From Saccharomycopsis crataegensis (lineage: Eukaryota; Ascomycota; Saccharomycetes; Ascoideales; Saccharomycopsidaceae), in NCBI RefSeq assembly GCF_037102585.1, contig NW_027043838.1:434001-498000 (forward strand): a DNA stretch of 64,000 bases. The letters run 5' to 3'. Within the stretch, counting starts at the first letter, position 1; every line of letters starts with the position of its first letter. Positions 47,259 to 58,261 of this stretch are shown in pieces. Made by a program: the position numbers and the translations under genes. Below the pieces are notes generated by a model that ran no database searches, had not been told where the DNA came from, and saw nothing but the letters and a program-made list of their open reading frames with translations.

Positions 47259-48887
47259 ATGAGAAGCTCCATAAGAATAGGGCTCTTGCGCTCGATGCTT
47301 GAAAGCGAATGGAAAAGGTCTGTTTCAGTGTCCTGGAAGCAGCGAAGATGGGTGAATCCTGCAAGATATCATAGTACATCAGCAAACGAGGGCACCAATA
47401 ATCATCAACGAGTAGTGGACCTTATTAAAAAATTGCAATCATATGGTGCTTCAAAGGATTCAAACATTACTCATGCCTTGAATGCATGTGGTGACTTGAA
47501 GTTGCAAAAAGATCACAATGAAGAAATGGAAAATTTACAAGATTTGTTGATGTCAATTGTAGCCAAAGAGAAATCACTAGACAAAGAAAGTATATTGGCC
47601 AAATTGACCGTTCTATATGGTAATAGTCACAACAGGTGCAGCAAAATAATCTATTTGAATGTTTTGATACGCTGTAACTTGTATTTTCATAGACTACACG
47701 AAGCATACACATTGACTTTGGGCAATTTACAGCAAGAGACAAAGCCTCCTATGATATCAAACGGAACACTTGAGTTGATGATTGCCAATTTGTTGCAACA
47801 AGAGTATATTGATCCAGCATTCAAAATTGCTTTTGATGGCTCAGACCATAAGTTGACTTCTAGAATATGGAATCTTATGTTATTCAAAGGTCTCAGTGCT
47901 GGTGACATTAATACCAGGGGACTAACCTGGCTTTGGAACCAGCGGATAGTAAAACAGTCAGTAACGTACTTATCGAACGGGCTGATTTCAAGACTTGCCG
48001 ATGTATTTTCAACTTGCCCTTCATCATATTCAGGGAAGGTATATTCCGTGAAATCACACTTCCTCAAAAAAAACAACTTGAAAATGAAAAATGTATTCAA
48101 AAGTTTATTGATTTCATATTATAATTCTTTCACTGATTTCAAGTCGTCATTTGTTCGCATATACGAAACGTGGTCAATGAAGGTAAAAGCCATTGAATAT
48201 CAGGATGTCAATTCACCTAATAACAGATATTTGCCTTCAATGTACGGTATCTGGGATTTTGGTTTGAAAGCTAGCGACTTTCCACAAATTACTGAAAGCA
48301 TGAGAAAATATAATAGCCTCGATGATTTTGATAAAATTTTTAATGTTTCTTCAACAACGGCTTATCATGATACGGAAGCTCCATCCCTCATGGGGATCGC
48401 GCGTGATTTACATCAGAAATCGAACGAAATACCATTTTTGGAATCAAGTTTCCCGTCATTGAGTACCCTATTATATAACATTTACTTGTCGCATGTGGTA
48501 GATAAGAAGTTAGAGATGCGAAACCTTTCAAGAGAATCATTTTCGATATTAAAATTGATCGATATTACTGGCAAGGCCACTCAAAGATATCGATTCACAC
48601 TTAATCACGAATCTTTCACATATCTTTTCAAAGCAGCTCTCATTGATGATGGTACTGATTCACTAATGTATGTTTTACAATTTTGGAAAAATTATAAGCA
48701 AGAGATGGATAAAATACACCTCAGCCCAGTGATAGCCAATAGCATATTAGAAAGAATATTTCAAAATGGAAAGTTGGCTGAAAATACAGCTGTTTATTAT
48801 CAAATGATCATTGAAGACCTAAAAAGAAATGGCTATGAGGTTACAGAGAGTTTCTTGAATGTTTTGAGACTGTCCTTGCAAAGATGA
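47259..48887 (+). CDS. Unrecognised mitochondrial protein, 542 aa
   Basis: The N-terminus (MRSSIRIGLLRSMLESEWKR, then RRWVNPARYHSTS) has many Arg and Ser and few acids, and RYHSTS resembles a presequence cleavage region. The body is mainly alpha-helical with repeated Leu/Ile patterns and no obvious catalytic motif, like the fast-evolving helical-repeat (PPR-type) factors that act on mitochondrial mRNAs. I cannot name an orthologue. Context supports a mitochondrial role: it shares a 246-bp promoter with OXA1, and its 3' UTR has a consensus Puf3 site (CATGTAAATA at 49023-49032). A guess is a gene-specific translation or RNA-processing factor, but this is inference only. Confidence 0.8.
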   Translation: MRSSIRIGLLRSMLESEWKRSVSVSWKQRRWVNPARYHSTSANEGTNNHQRVVDLIKKLQSYGASKDSNITHALNACGDLKLQKDHNEEMENLQDLLMSIVAKEKSLDKESILAKLTVLYGNSHNRCSKIIYLNVLIRCNLYFHRLHEAYTLTLGNLQQETKPPMISNGTLELMIANLLQQEYIDPAFKIAFDGSDHKLTSRIWNLMLFKGLSAGDINTRGLTWLWNQRIVKQSVTYLSNGLISRLADVFSTCPSSYSGKVYSVKSHFLKKNNLKMKNVFKSLLISYYNSFTDFKSSFVRIYETWSMKVKAIEYQDVNSPNNRYLPSMYGIWDFGLKASDFPQITESMRKYNSLDDFDKIFNVSSTTAYHDTEAPSLMGIARDLHQKSNEIPFLESSFPSLSTLLYNIYLSHVVDKKLEMRNLSRESFSILKLIDITGKATQRYRFTLNHESFTYLFKAALIDDGTDSLMYVLQFWKNYKQEMDKIHLSPVIANSILERIFQNGKLAENTAVYYQMIIEDLKRNGYEVTESFLNVLRLSLQR

Positions 48888-49266
48888 ATAGATACCACTC
48901 TTCAATTCTCCAGGTCTTATTTAAAGAGATCTAGCAAAATTTTGAACAATTTTTATGCAATAAGTTTTTTTGCACGCAAATCCTTATGGGATTTTCTGAA
49001 GAAGGATAAACTTATTCATTCCCATGTAAATATAGACCTTGTTTAAATTGCTCGATAATTAAATGTTCTTCCCATAAAATATATACATACACATATATTT
49101 GCAACTTTGGTTAGAAGCACTGCACATACTGTGCATTTTTTTTTTTTCCAGGCCAAAATTTTTTCCAGGTAACAAACATAAACATTAATCTTACAAGTCA
49201 ACCTCTGATTGAACATTTATTTGCATAGAAGCTCTCACGTTTTTAGCATAGGAATAACAAGCGATA
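48888..49266. other. Gap between the mitochondrial gene and the nucleoporin gene
   Basis: A 379-bp tandem gap with a Puf3-type site in the first half and a T run (about 49137-49148) in the second. No gene is visible. Confidence 0.45.
49025..49032 (+). promoter_or_regulatory. Puf3 site downstream of the mitochondrial gene
   Basis: TGTAAATA lies 138 nt after the stop codon with the favoured C two bases upstream (CATGTAAATA), a full match to the extended Puf3 motif CNUGUAHAUA. It supports co-regulation with other mitochondrial biogenesis mRNAs. Confidence 0.6.
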
Positions 49267-52200
49267 ATGGCATTCACTAATCCAATGACACAGAGGCTAT
49301 CTCCTCTTGAAAGAATGAATCTTATACAGTTAAAGCAACATCTTCGACAGGAAAGATATTATAGGCTCAAAAGAATACAGCATAATTTGTCGATGAAGGA
49401 AAGGAAGAATCAGCAAAACTTAATTGATAAAATATGCGAGCATGTGGAAGCAACCTCCCAAAAGTATAGAAAATTAAATCAAGATTCTAAGAGGAAGTTA
49501 TTGACTGCTGGTCCGTCTCTGTCAGTCAACGAAAACAATAAACAACTTGTTTTGTCCTCAGACAAAAATAAACAAATGGTCCTACCAGGAGATAGCAAAA
49601 AGAGAAAGTTTGGTCTCTTTTCAGCGGATTTCAGTTACGATGATATCTTAGCGGAAGAAAATAATAAGATCACATCCAAAGAGTTTGAGAAAGATAATTC
49701 AATATTACATATAACGAAAAATAACAATAACGGCCATGCGCTATCTGAGGGCACCAGCAAAAGCATAAACAAACACCCAAGCAACAATTCATTTATGAAA
49801 GTTAATCCGTCAAGCGGATTTAGATTCACAAAGAAAAACTTGTCTTTATTAAAGCCTAGTGAGGTAGATATTGCAGAATCAACGCGTGCCGAAGAAACTA
49901 TTGTCAATACACAAGATACCCCATCGAAGATCGTCACAGGAACACAACCCTCAATGTTTGGTTCCAGTATTCCTATTAAGCAAGGGAATACAACTTTAAG
50001 TGAACCAGCAGCGTCATCTAGCCCATCGCTTGCGCAAGAGAAACCAAAACCTAGTACAGGATTCACATTAGGTTCAATAAAGAAAGCTGAAACAGAGGAT
50101 CAATCTAACAAAAGTTTTTCTATTGGATCCAATCCATTGAGTTCAACCGGAACCTCTCATCTGTTATTTTCACTGATCAGCAAAGCTGGTGCTGAAAAGG
50201 AAGCGGCATCAAAGGCACCAGTGTCGCTGTTCAAATTTGGAAATTCCTCAAACGTTATCGCGGATAAGCCAGTTGGCAATGAATTGGAAGGTACCAAATC
50301 TTCAAATGGTGGATTTTTGTTTGGAAAAAACAGTTCCAAGCCAGCTACTTCCAATGGATTGAATTTTTCTTTTGGCACCAATTCCTCAAAATCAGATACC
50401 AAGGCACTAAAGGAACCAACGATCGCGAAAACTGATGTGATTAAAGAAAATGAGTCAGAAGCTAAAGAAAATTCTTCTGATGATAATAAGACAACAGCCT
50501 CATTTTCGTTCGGTAAATCTAATTCTTCCGAGAAGCCTTTCCAGTTTAACAAGCTGGCGGCGGGTTCATTTGGTAAACCAGTGACTGACAACAAAGTTAA
50601 AAGTGAAAAAACATCATTATTTTCGTTCGGTAAATCAGTGGATGATAAGAAGGTTGAAAATACAAAAACACCTGCATTTTCGTTCAGTAAACCAGTGGGT
50701 GACAACAAAGTTGAAGAAGAAGCACCAGTATTTTCACTTGGCAATTCAAAAACTACATTAGCAGAAAAGTCAACTGGTCAATCTTCAAATGTTGGCTTCA
50801 ATTTTGGAAGCTCTTTAGGTGGTGAAAATAATTCCACTAAACCAAAACTTACATTTGGAGATATTAGTACTAAGTCGAGTTCTGCTGCTGAAGAGAAGGA
50901 GAAACCGGCTACTGCTTCTTCTGGCTTCTCTTTTGCAAATAACAATAAAGACACTTCTGCTCCATTTAGTTTCGATAAAGCATTGCCTACCGACACTAAA
51001 GCTTCTTCAAACCCAACTAGTACATTTGCTTTTGGCGGCCAATCTAAGGAGACAAAGTTGGGTCCTCAGATCTCTACTGCTGCTGTCTCGGAGAGCGGCT
51101 CACTGATTTTTGGTAATGATCTCAACAAGATTTCGGATCTGAAGCCTACAACTGGCGGATTTGGGCTCAAGAAATCATCTGAGGCTAGTGGTGCTACATC
51201 TATTTTCTCATTTGGTAAAACACAGCCTTCTGCTGATAGTACACAAGCCAAAAAGTCCCCATTATTTGGAAATGTATCTACCACTGATTCTACAAAACCT
51301 TTCACTTTCGGTGGGTCCAACCCAACAAATTCTTCAACAAGTGCAGCTAGTCCTTCCCCCGGATTCAATTTCGGAAGTGCTAAAACCTCAAGTGCCTCTG
51401 GATCTGCTACTGCGTTTAACTTTGGAGCGACTAACACCAAAATAGTGGGCGCAACAACTCCAAACTTCGGATTTGGTAAAAATATGAATGCTGATGAAGC
51501 ACCAAAAAAGTCCACATTAAATTCTAGCTTTGGAAATCAAATGTCCGACAATAATAATTTGTTTGGTGAAAAGAGATCATTTGAAACTAATGATGAGCCA
51601 GATATGAAAAAGAAAGGCGCGTTTGGGAGCAGTTTTGGTAACAATAGCAATTCGTTAGCGACACCAAAACCCGCCCAACCAATTTTCGGAGGTGCTAGTG
51701 GCAGCACGAGCTTCAATTTCAGCGGGAGCTCATCTAAAACTCCTATGAATGGTGGCTCTAAATTCAATTTTGGAAATGTTGATGGACAGCAATCACAGCC
51801 AAGAAGCAGCACACCGTTTGGGACAACTCAAGCTTCTGGAGTTAATAACAGTAATAATAACCAGATTCTGTCAAACCCAGGAAGCTCTGGATTCAATTTT
51901 GGAAATAATTCGAATAGCAACAACAACAATAATAACAATAGTAATAGTAGTGGCGCATTTGGAAATAAAATTGCTGATGGAAATGGATTTAGTTTTGGTG
52001 GTGCAAGCAATAGCAGCAGCAATGCTAATAATGCTTTTGGTAATAACGGTTTTGGTAATAACTCTCAATCGAATTCTGGCGGATTTAATTTTGGAGCACA
52101 AAACAATGGATCTGCCTTTGGTTCCATGAATAATAGCGGTAGCCCATTTGGGAATACTTCCAATAATGGAGGTGCTTTCAGTGGTAATAACAACAGCCAG

Positions 52201-52458
52201 AACAATAACAACAATAATAGCAATCAAGGCGGTGGTAATGGTGGATTCAACTTCTCGTTCGGTGCTGGCAATAATTCTGCCTTGCCTGACCCAACTTCGG
52301 TGTTTGGTAATCCTGGAACTCCAAATCCTCCCCAAATGAACGCTGGCAACACTTCGAACGGGTTTAATTTCGCCCAAGGGTCTACACCACCAGTGACCCC
52401 AGGGACCACTGGGACCCCCAGAAGGATCCTTCACCCTAGAGGTAGACTTCGTCGATGA
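49267..52458 (+). CDS. NUP1: FG-repeat nucleoporin, Nup1-like (nuclear basket)
   Basis: The 1063-aa protein (yeast Nup1 1076) has a basic, helical N-terminus (residues 1-60, YYRLKRIQHNLSMKERKNQQ region) suited to membrane or scaffold binding, then a KKRKFGLF patch. From about residue 180 on there are dozens of FG motifs: FxFG types (FSFGKS, FNFGSS, FAFGGQ) in the middle and Asn-rich GNNSFG/FGNN types in the last third. The C-terminus ends in Arg-rich TPRRILHPRGRLRR, like the importin-binding tail of Nup1/Nup153. Such proteins sit on the nuclear face of the pore and bind importins. Nup2 or Nup60 are less likely because no Ran-binding domain or long coiled coil is seen. Confidence 0.75.
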   Translation: MAFTNPMTQRLSPLERMNLIQLKQHLRQERYYRLKRIQHNLSMKERKNQQNLIDKICEHVEATSQKYRKLNQDSKRKLLTAGPSLSVNENNKQLVLSSDKNKQMVLPGDSKKRKFGLFSADFSYDDILAEENNKITSKEFEKDNSILHITKNNNNGHALSEGTSKSINKHPSNNSFMKVNPSSGFRFTKKNLSLLKPSEVDIAESTRAEETIVNTQDTPSKIVTGTQPSMFGSSIPIKQGNTTLSEPAASSSPSLAQEKPKPSTGFTLGSIKKAETEDQSNKSFSIGSNPLSSTGTSHLLFSLISKAGAEKEAASKAPVSLFKFGNSSNVIADKPVGNELEGTKSSNGGFLFGKNSSKPATSNGLNFSFGTNSSKSDTKALKEPTIAKTDVIKENESEAKENSSDDNKTTASFSFGKSNSSEKPFQFNKLAAGSFGKPVTDNKVKSEKTSLFSFGKSVDDKKVENTKTPAFSFSKPVGDNKVEEEAPVFSLGNSKTTLAEKSTGQSSNVGFNFGSSLGGENNSTKPKLTFGDISTKSSSAAEEKEKPATASSGFSFANNNKDTSAPFSFDKALPTDTKASSNPTSTFAFGGQSKETKLGPQISTAAVSESGSLIFGNDLNKISDLKPTTGGFGLKKSSEASGATSIFSFGKTQPSADSTQAKKSPLFGNVSTTDSTKPFTFGGSNPTNSSTSAASPSPGFNFGSAKTSSASGSATAFNFGATNTKIVGATTPNFGFGKNMNADEAPKKSTLNSSFGNQMSDNNNLFGEKRSFETNDEPDMKKKGAFGSSFGNNSNSLATPKPAQPIFGGASGSTSFNFSGSSSKTPMNGGSKFNFGNVDGQQSQPRSSTPFGTTQASGVNNSNNNQILSNPGSSGFNFGNNSNSNNNNNNNSNSSGAFGNKIADGNGFSFGGASNSSSNANNAFGNNGFGNNSQSNSGGFNFGAQNNGSAFGSMNNSGSPFGNTSNNGGAFSGNNNSQNNNNNNSNQGGGNGGFNFSFGAGNNSALPDPTSVFGNPGTPNPPQMNAGNTSNGFNFAQGSTPPVTPGTTGTPRRILHPRGRLRR

Positions 52459-52893
52459 AAACTTATCGTAGTAGTGAAGACTTATTATATAATGTAATCC
52501 CATACTAGGTAATTCTTATAAGATAAGTGTTTAGTAGGAACGTATTATTTGGGGCGCCGGACCCCCATTAACAGAAAAAGGAATAGACAGGCCGGGTGAC
52601 TAGAGAAAGCAGATGTTTTTTAGCATTTCTTTTTTTTTTTCTTCAGAAATGGTAAGAAAAACCCACTAAACACAAGGAAGGATTGATTTCAAGGACGGAA
52701 TAACATAACAGGAAGTGGCACATACTGATTCAATCGAGACAAAACCAGAGAGCTCTTTCTCTGAAAACTGCATATATCCTTCTCACACATACAAAAACGT
52801 CTTGTATTTGTTGTCATTAGCACCAATCTACGTCTTCAAGACTTGGACCTGTCTCCCGACTCCTACTTCAAACAGTTCAAATCTTCAACAACC
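52459..52893. promoter_or_regulatory. Upstream region of MED15
   Basis: A 435-bp tandem gap. It has a T run (52627-52642) and a pyrimidine-rich leader before the spliced first exon. No other gene is visible. Confidence 0.45.
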
Positions 52894-55800
52894 ATGAATA
52901 CACAACCTCAGCAGTGGCATCTGACTGTAGTCAGTTCGGAGCGCCAAAAGCTAATTCTCTTTGTGTACGTATTTTTTTTTGTTATTTTTCTAACTGAAGG
53001 TATCCTAGATCAACTTTCATCTTTTTGTCATCTACTCCTCTTTGCTTTTCTTGGTGGTGGGTGATCCGCAACCTTTTCTAGATGGAGAACCTTTATATTG
53101 GTTTGATATCTTAATCATGGACCAATTATTTGGTCATCTAGGTTATGATGGACGGATGGATACCCTGCTCTTGCTTTTGTTTATGTGTATCACTAACAAA
53201 ATTATTTTAGTTTCCAAGCGCTCAAACAAAGTCGTATCATGGGTAGTAAAACTGATGAAGACCTCATTAAAATTGCAAGAAACTTTGAAATCAGTGCATA
53301 CCATCGATCAGCAAGTAAGGAACACTACGTTAATAACATCAAAGTTCAAGCGCAAGAGATATTGAAACGAGGCCAGATGCAAAATAACATGAATAATAGT
53401 AATCCTAATAATGGAAATATGGTCGGTGTTAATAATATGAATATGGGAAATGTGAGCAATGTGAATAATATGACCAACATGAATAATGCAAACAATATGA
53501 ACAATGTGAATAACATGAGCAATATGAACAATAATATGGCTAACATGAATAACATGAGCAACATGGCTAACATGAATAACATGAGCAACATGGCTACCAT
53601 GAATAACATGAATAACATGAATAACATGAATAACATGAATAACATGAATAACATGAATAATATGTCTAATATGAGCAATATGAATAACATAAACAATATG
53701 AACAACATGAATAACATAAACAATATGAACAACATGAATAACATGAATAATATGAACAATATGGGTGGTATGAATAATATGAGTAATATGAACAATGCGA
53801 ACTCCATGGCCAATTTGAGCAATGCAAACAGAACTCTCACTCCGATGATGGTTCAGCAGCAGATGATGAACAATAACAATAATGTTTCTACAAATGTTAA
53901 TGATAACAACAATAATAACGGTGATTCTATTGCTCGAAATTCAAACTTACAAGTGAATAACAATAATGCTAATAATAATAATGATAATAATAACAATAAT
54001 AGTGCCATATCTGCATTCACTCAATTAACACAACAGCAGCAGCAGTTGGTTTTCCGCCAAGTTCAAATATTCGCTTCAAGAATGACTGTCCCAAAAGAAA
54101 TTGTCAATACAGTTCCAAACTTTCCCCCAAATGCTAAAGTTTGGGCAGATTTATTTAACGAAGGTGGCTCAATACCTGCTAACATTATGAATAGTTTAAG
54201 AGATAATTTCAAAGGATTGTGTATGATGCTCATCAAGAAGAACCCGAAGTTGATCCAAGACATTTTGAAGAAAAGTAGTGGAGCTGGAGATACTATGAGT
54301 ACCCCAAATAACAATAGTAACAGCACTAATACCAATGGCAAAGCTACTGTTAACAATGCTAATATTACAAATAGTAGCAACTCTGCGGCAAGATTACAGC
54401 CACAACAACCAGGTAACCAACAGGCCTCACAAACTCCAAATCAACCGATCAATGCACAGCAAGTTAGAAACACTATTGCAAATAATTTCACCCCAGATGA
54501 ATATAAAGCTGTCATTCAGAAAGCATATGAAGATGTTCAAACGCTCATCAGAGTGGGTAAACTTCCACTGACCCTTCCAAATGAACAGAAGCAGTTGTAC
54601 GCAAAGAGACTTGCTATGGAGAAACTTCAAAAGCTAGCACAAGAGAGAATAATACAACGAAATATGGCGAATAATGTCAAGAACAACTCATCTCCATCTG
54701 GCGGCGAAACTGTTAATCCAAACACTGGCTCATTTAATAGCCAAGGGACTCCAATTAATCAACGCCAGGTTCAAGAGAGGTTGAAACATCAACGGGAGGA
54801 AGTTATGAACAATTCCAATAAAAACGGAAATAACACCAACACGAATACCACCACAGCCAACGTTGTGGGCAACAATAACAACAATGCCAACTCCGCGAGA
54901 ACCGTTAATCAATCTCCTTATCAAAAGCACCCCACTCTTAGTAATGCCAATAATAATAATAACCCTACTAATGGCCAGTCGCAGAAACCTAATACTACCC
55001 CTTTGATGGCTACTCAACAATTGAATATGGGTGGTTCTCCATTGATGGCTAACTCTTCTCCAATGGTTGCGAATAACGGCTTTGTTGGTAATGCTGCTAA
55101 CCCGGCAAACAACAATAATAATGTTAGTGGAAATAGCAATACACCTAATAATGGCGGTAATGGACTAGGTAATGCTAAAACTGCTCAGATGGTCAAGGCA
55201 TATCAGACTTATGCTATGCAGATCAACAATGATATGAAGAAGTCACAAGTAAATGATTTGACAAATAGCATGTCTCAGCAAGAAAAGATGGCTATGGCTG
55301 AAAATATCAGAGATGCTGCCACCTTAGTGAAGCAGGCTGAAAGATTGGCATTGCAATTTTTCATTGTGCTTAATTTGTCTGATGCTTCCAAGAATTTGCT
55401 TGAAATACGTTATAAGTTGGTGTTTGCTATTGAAAGCTTTCAAAAGGGTAGATTTGTGATGAGTTTGGACGAATATACTAAATTGAAAACTGCAGTGTTT
55501 CTGTTCTTTACCTTTTATAGACAGAGGACCCTCAACAGGCAACAACAAAATGGCAATGGTGATAATAGCAAAAATAATGCCACTACTAGTAACCAAGTGA
55601 GACCAATGGCACCAAATAATGGCAGTGCTGGTAGCGCTAATAATGGCCAACAACTACCACCAAGTTTCAGTCAACAGGGAATGCGTTCTAGTGCAATGTC
55701 ACCACAGCAGCCGTTCCAAATGTTGAATCAAAATGCTGGAATTGCTGGGAATGGCTCAAATGTTATGAATAACGCTAATGGTGTCAATAATGCTAACCCG

Positions 55801-57246
55801 GCTTCTATGACTCCAATTCCGATGACGCCTCAGTTAGCTAATCCAGCATTGGCTCCACCTCCGCCAATCGCAGGAACTCCACAATTTCCACCAGGAACCC
55901 ATCAACAAATCTCAGTTGGTCAACCCTCAATGCAAGGAATTCCAATTCAGCCACCACCATTTGTTTCTGGTCCTCCGTTCGTCCAAGGACCAAATGGTAT
56001 GTTGATTCCTGCTGGCCCTCCTCAATTATCATCACCAAATAGGATTCAAACACCTTCTCAGCAACAAATCAGCACTTCGAGTGTTGGGATTAACGGCCAT
56101 AACGATAATAGTGGAAATATTGGTAATAACAACAACAACAACACCGGTATGAATAATGGTAACGTCAACATTAAAAAGCTCCCTTCAACGAATAATACCA
56201 ATAATAATACCAAGCAAAGAAGAGCTTCATTGAAACAAACACCAAAAACCACTCCATCTTCTCTTAGTAACGTTCCTAGCCCTCAGCCTTCAAAGCAAAT
56301 TCCAAAGATAAATACTCCGGCCGATACTGCGTCGACTCCAACACCAAGTGGCAATTTCGCTAATAATTATAATGGCGTAACTAAACCTATTGTGTTGAAG
56401 TCGCCAGTGACTGGAGCATCTGATGGTAATGTTCCAGCTTTGACTAAAGAAGAAATTGAAGAAAAGAACGACAATTTGATGAGAGAAGCTGCTAAGGCCC
56501 AACGAATGAAGCTTTCAGAAAGCGGGGAAACAGAGAAGTACTTGTTGAGCTCGTTAGCCAATGTTTTGGACTTGGATAATGATGTTGTTGATTTGAGCAT
56601 TGATCTAAATCATAATAGGAAGGACAAAGAGACAATTTGCTCAATAACGGCGGAATATGAGGCCAAACATCCAAATTCAGTGGTGGGTAACCAGATTAAA
56701 ACCCCCGGACCAAACATGATTTCGCCAAAGCAATCGCCTAATCTAGTAAAGGGAGGTGTTAATGATGGGACTGCAGTTTCCTCAAATTCATCTGACAATA
56801 CTACTGAATGGAAGGCCAAAGTTCATCCTCAAGCTATCAGGTCCAAGTTCAAAGAAGTTTCATCAATCGGAGACTCAATATTACCAACAATGCCGACTCC
56901 TCCGCAAGATGAAAAATGTGCTAATGTCAATAGTAATAGTGTGAGCAATATAGTGGCCACAGATAATGGACCCGCTGGTGATACTTCCGAGGCCCCAATC
57001 AAGCGTGGCTCTAGTGATTCCATTGACGATTTCTTTGCTGAAAATGGTAATGATAGCAAGAGGCTCAAATCCGAAAATTCTGATCATGGTAAAACGAGTC
57101 TTAGTGAAATCAATGGTGATGGTGCTTCTACTTCCAAAACTAATACTGATTCTTTTGATTTTGACAGTATTTTTAATTTTGATGGTGCTGCAGATGTTTC
57201 TAACGATGAAACTGGCAATGTTGGTGATGAGTTTTTGATGTTCTGA
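52894..57246 (+). CDS. GAL11: Mediator tail subunit Med15/Gal11 (spliced)
   Basis: Two exons are proposed: 52894-52964 and 53211-57246, with a 246-nt intron (GTACGT donor, CACTAAC branch, TTTTAG acceptor). The join gives MNTQPQQWHLTVVSSERQKL then ILFVFQALKQSRIMGSK, restoring helix 1 of the KIX domain, whose later helices read DLIKIARNFEISAYHRSASK. Total 1368 aa. A long Asn/Met tract (NNM repeats, 53449-53830) and Gln/Asn-rich linkers follow. A second conserved helical domain lies at FTPDEYKAVIQKAYEDVQTL, and the C-terminus carries the Mediator-binding region. Med15 receives activator signals through KIX. An ATG at 53239 alone would give 1335 aa lacking KIX helix 1. Confidence 0.88.
52965..53210 (+). 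other. MED15 intron
   Basis: Donor GTACGT at 52965, branch CACTAAC at 53191-53197, acceptor ATTATTTTAG ending 53210. The phase (two bases before, one after) joins into a Val codon and restores the KIX helix. Confidence 0.82.
53449..53830 (+). repeat. AAT/AAC-ATG repeat encoding an Asn-Asn-Met tract
   Basis: Degenerate 9-bp units (AATAACATG and variants) encode NNM repeated over about 125 residues with occasional S, I, A, V or G. It replaces the Gln-rich linker seen in baker's yeast Gal11. Confidence 0.95.
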
Positions 57247-58261
57247 CATTTTTTTTTTATTATTGTATTATATTTGTATTGTATTGATTACTTATTTTAT
57301 TCATTTTGTTTTTCTCTTGCTATTATGGAACTTATATCTCGTGTTGTTTTTCTTTATTATATATTATTCACTAGAGATTTCTCGAACGTTTTCAATTTTC
57401 TCATTTTTATTTACAGTTTAGTTGAGTTTCTATTTTCATTTTTTTAATTTTTTTTTTTCAGTTTCCCTTTTATATTGTTTATCATTTTTTCAGTTCTTGA
57501 GCTTTGACCGTTTACAATTTTTGTTGTTATTTTGATTAATACTAGTATGTTAAAATGTTTTTATTTGGGTTGTCTCCAATTGCTTTGAATACCCTTCTTG
57601 TAGACCGACAAACCATGGCTCACGTGGGAGAGCACGGGTATAGTGCCGGGTGTTGTGCGCTCTTAGCTCCCCACAAACTATCGGCTAAATTCGAAACGAA
57701 GATATCTGAGGCCTAAATACCGGAAATAAGCCGTTGAGAGACTCAGATTTTTAGCCAGAACTAACATATTTGAAGCCCATTGCTTTTCAATAGCAACTGC
57801 TACCAAACCCTCACTTGTGCTTGATACCTAAACAGAGTGTACCGCTGTTGAAAGGCTGTTCTGCTCGTCCAAAATTTCATGTGTGCCAGTGATACTAGCA
57901 TTGAATTATCGAATACACCATCTTCCAATTTTTCGACAGGAGAGATTTCATAAATACATTTCAATAGGGCCTTTGTTCTGGTATTATCTCCCCTATTTCT
58001 TTATTTTTTTTGTTTTTTTTTGTTTGTTTCTTCTCTTCTGTATCCCTTTTTCACCGACCTAAAGCTCTTTCGCACTCAGGAAAAATAAAGCAAGAAAACG
58101 TAATAATATCAAACTTTGTCCCCATCTCAAATTCGACAGTTATCCATATACCACAAGTTCCAGCTGCATCGCACCTAAACCTTTTCTAAAGATCTGCTTG
58201 CTTTCCAGGATATTGTTTGTTGAGTGTTAAGCCATCAATCTAGCATAACACAAAACTTGCC
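57247..58261. promoter_or_regulatory. MED15-UBP intergenic region
   Basis: This 1.0-kb tandem gap has a T-rich MED15 3' end, a CACGTG E-box at 57621-57626 inside a GC-rich patch, and long pyrimidine tracts before the UBP gene (58000-58060). The region is long for a housekeeping gene, suggesting a long 5' leader. No additional gene is seen. Confidence 0.45.

Noticed and set aside
49635-52503. Many long antisense ORFs under the FG nucleoporin
   Set aside because: Low-complexity repeats produce open frames on both strands; FG motifs show the plus strand is the real one.
52715-53365. Two ORFs of 60-107 codons upstream of MED15
   Set aside because: They are read-through of MED15 exon 1, its intron and leader in several frames; the spliced model explains the conserved part.
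53346-53840. 164-codon antisense ORF of Leu/Met/Phe across the MED15 repeat
   Set aside because: It is the complement of the NNM repeat; such composition is an artefact of the repeat.
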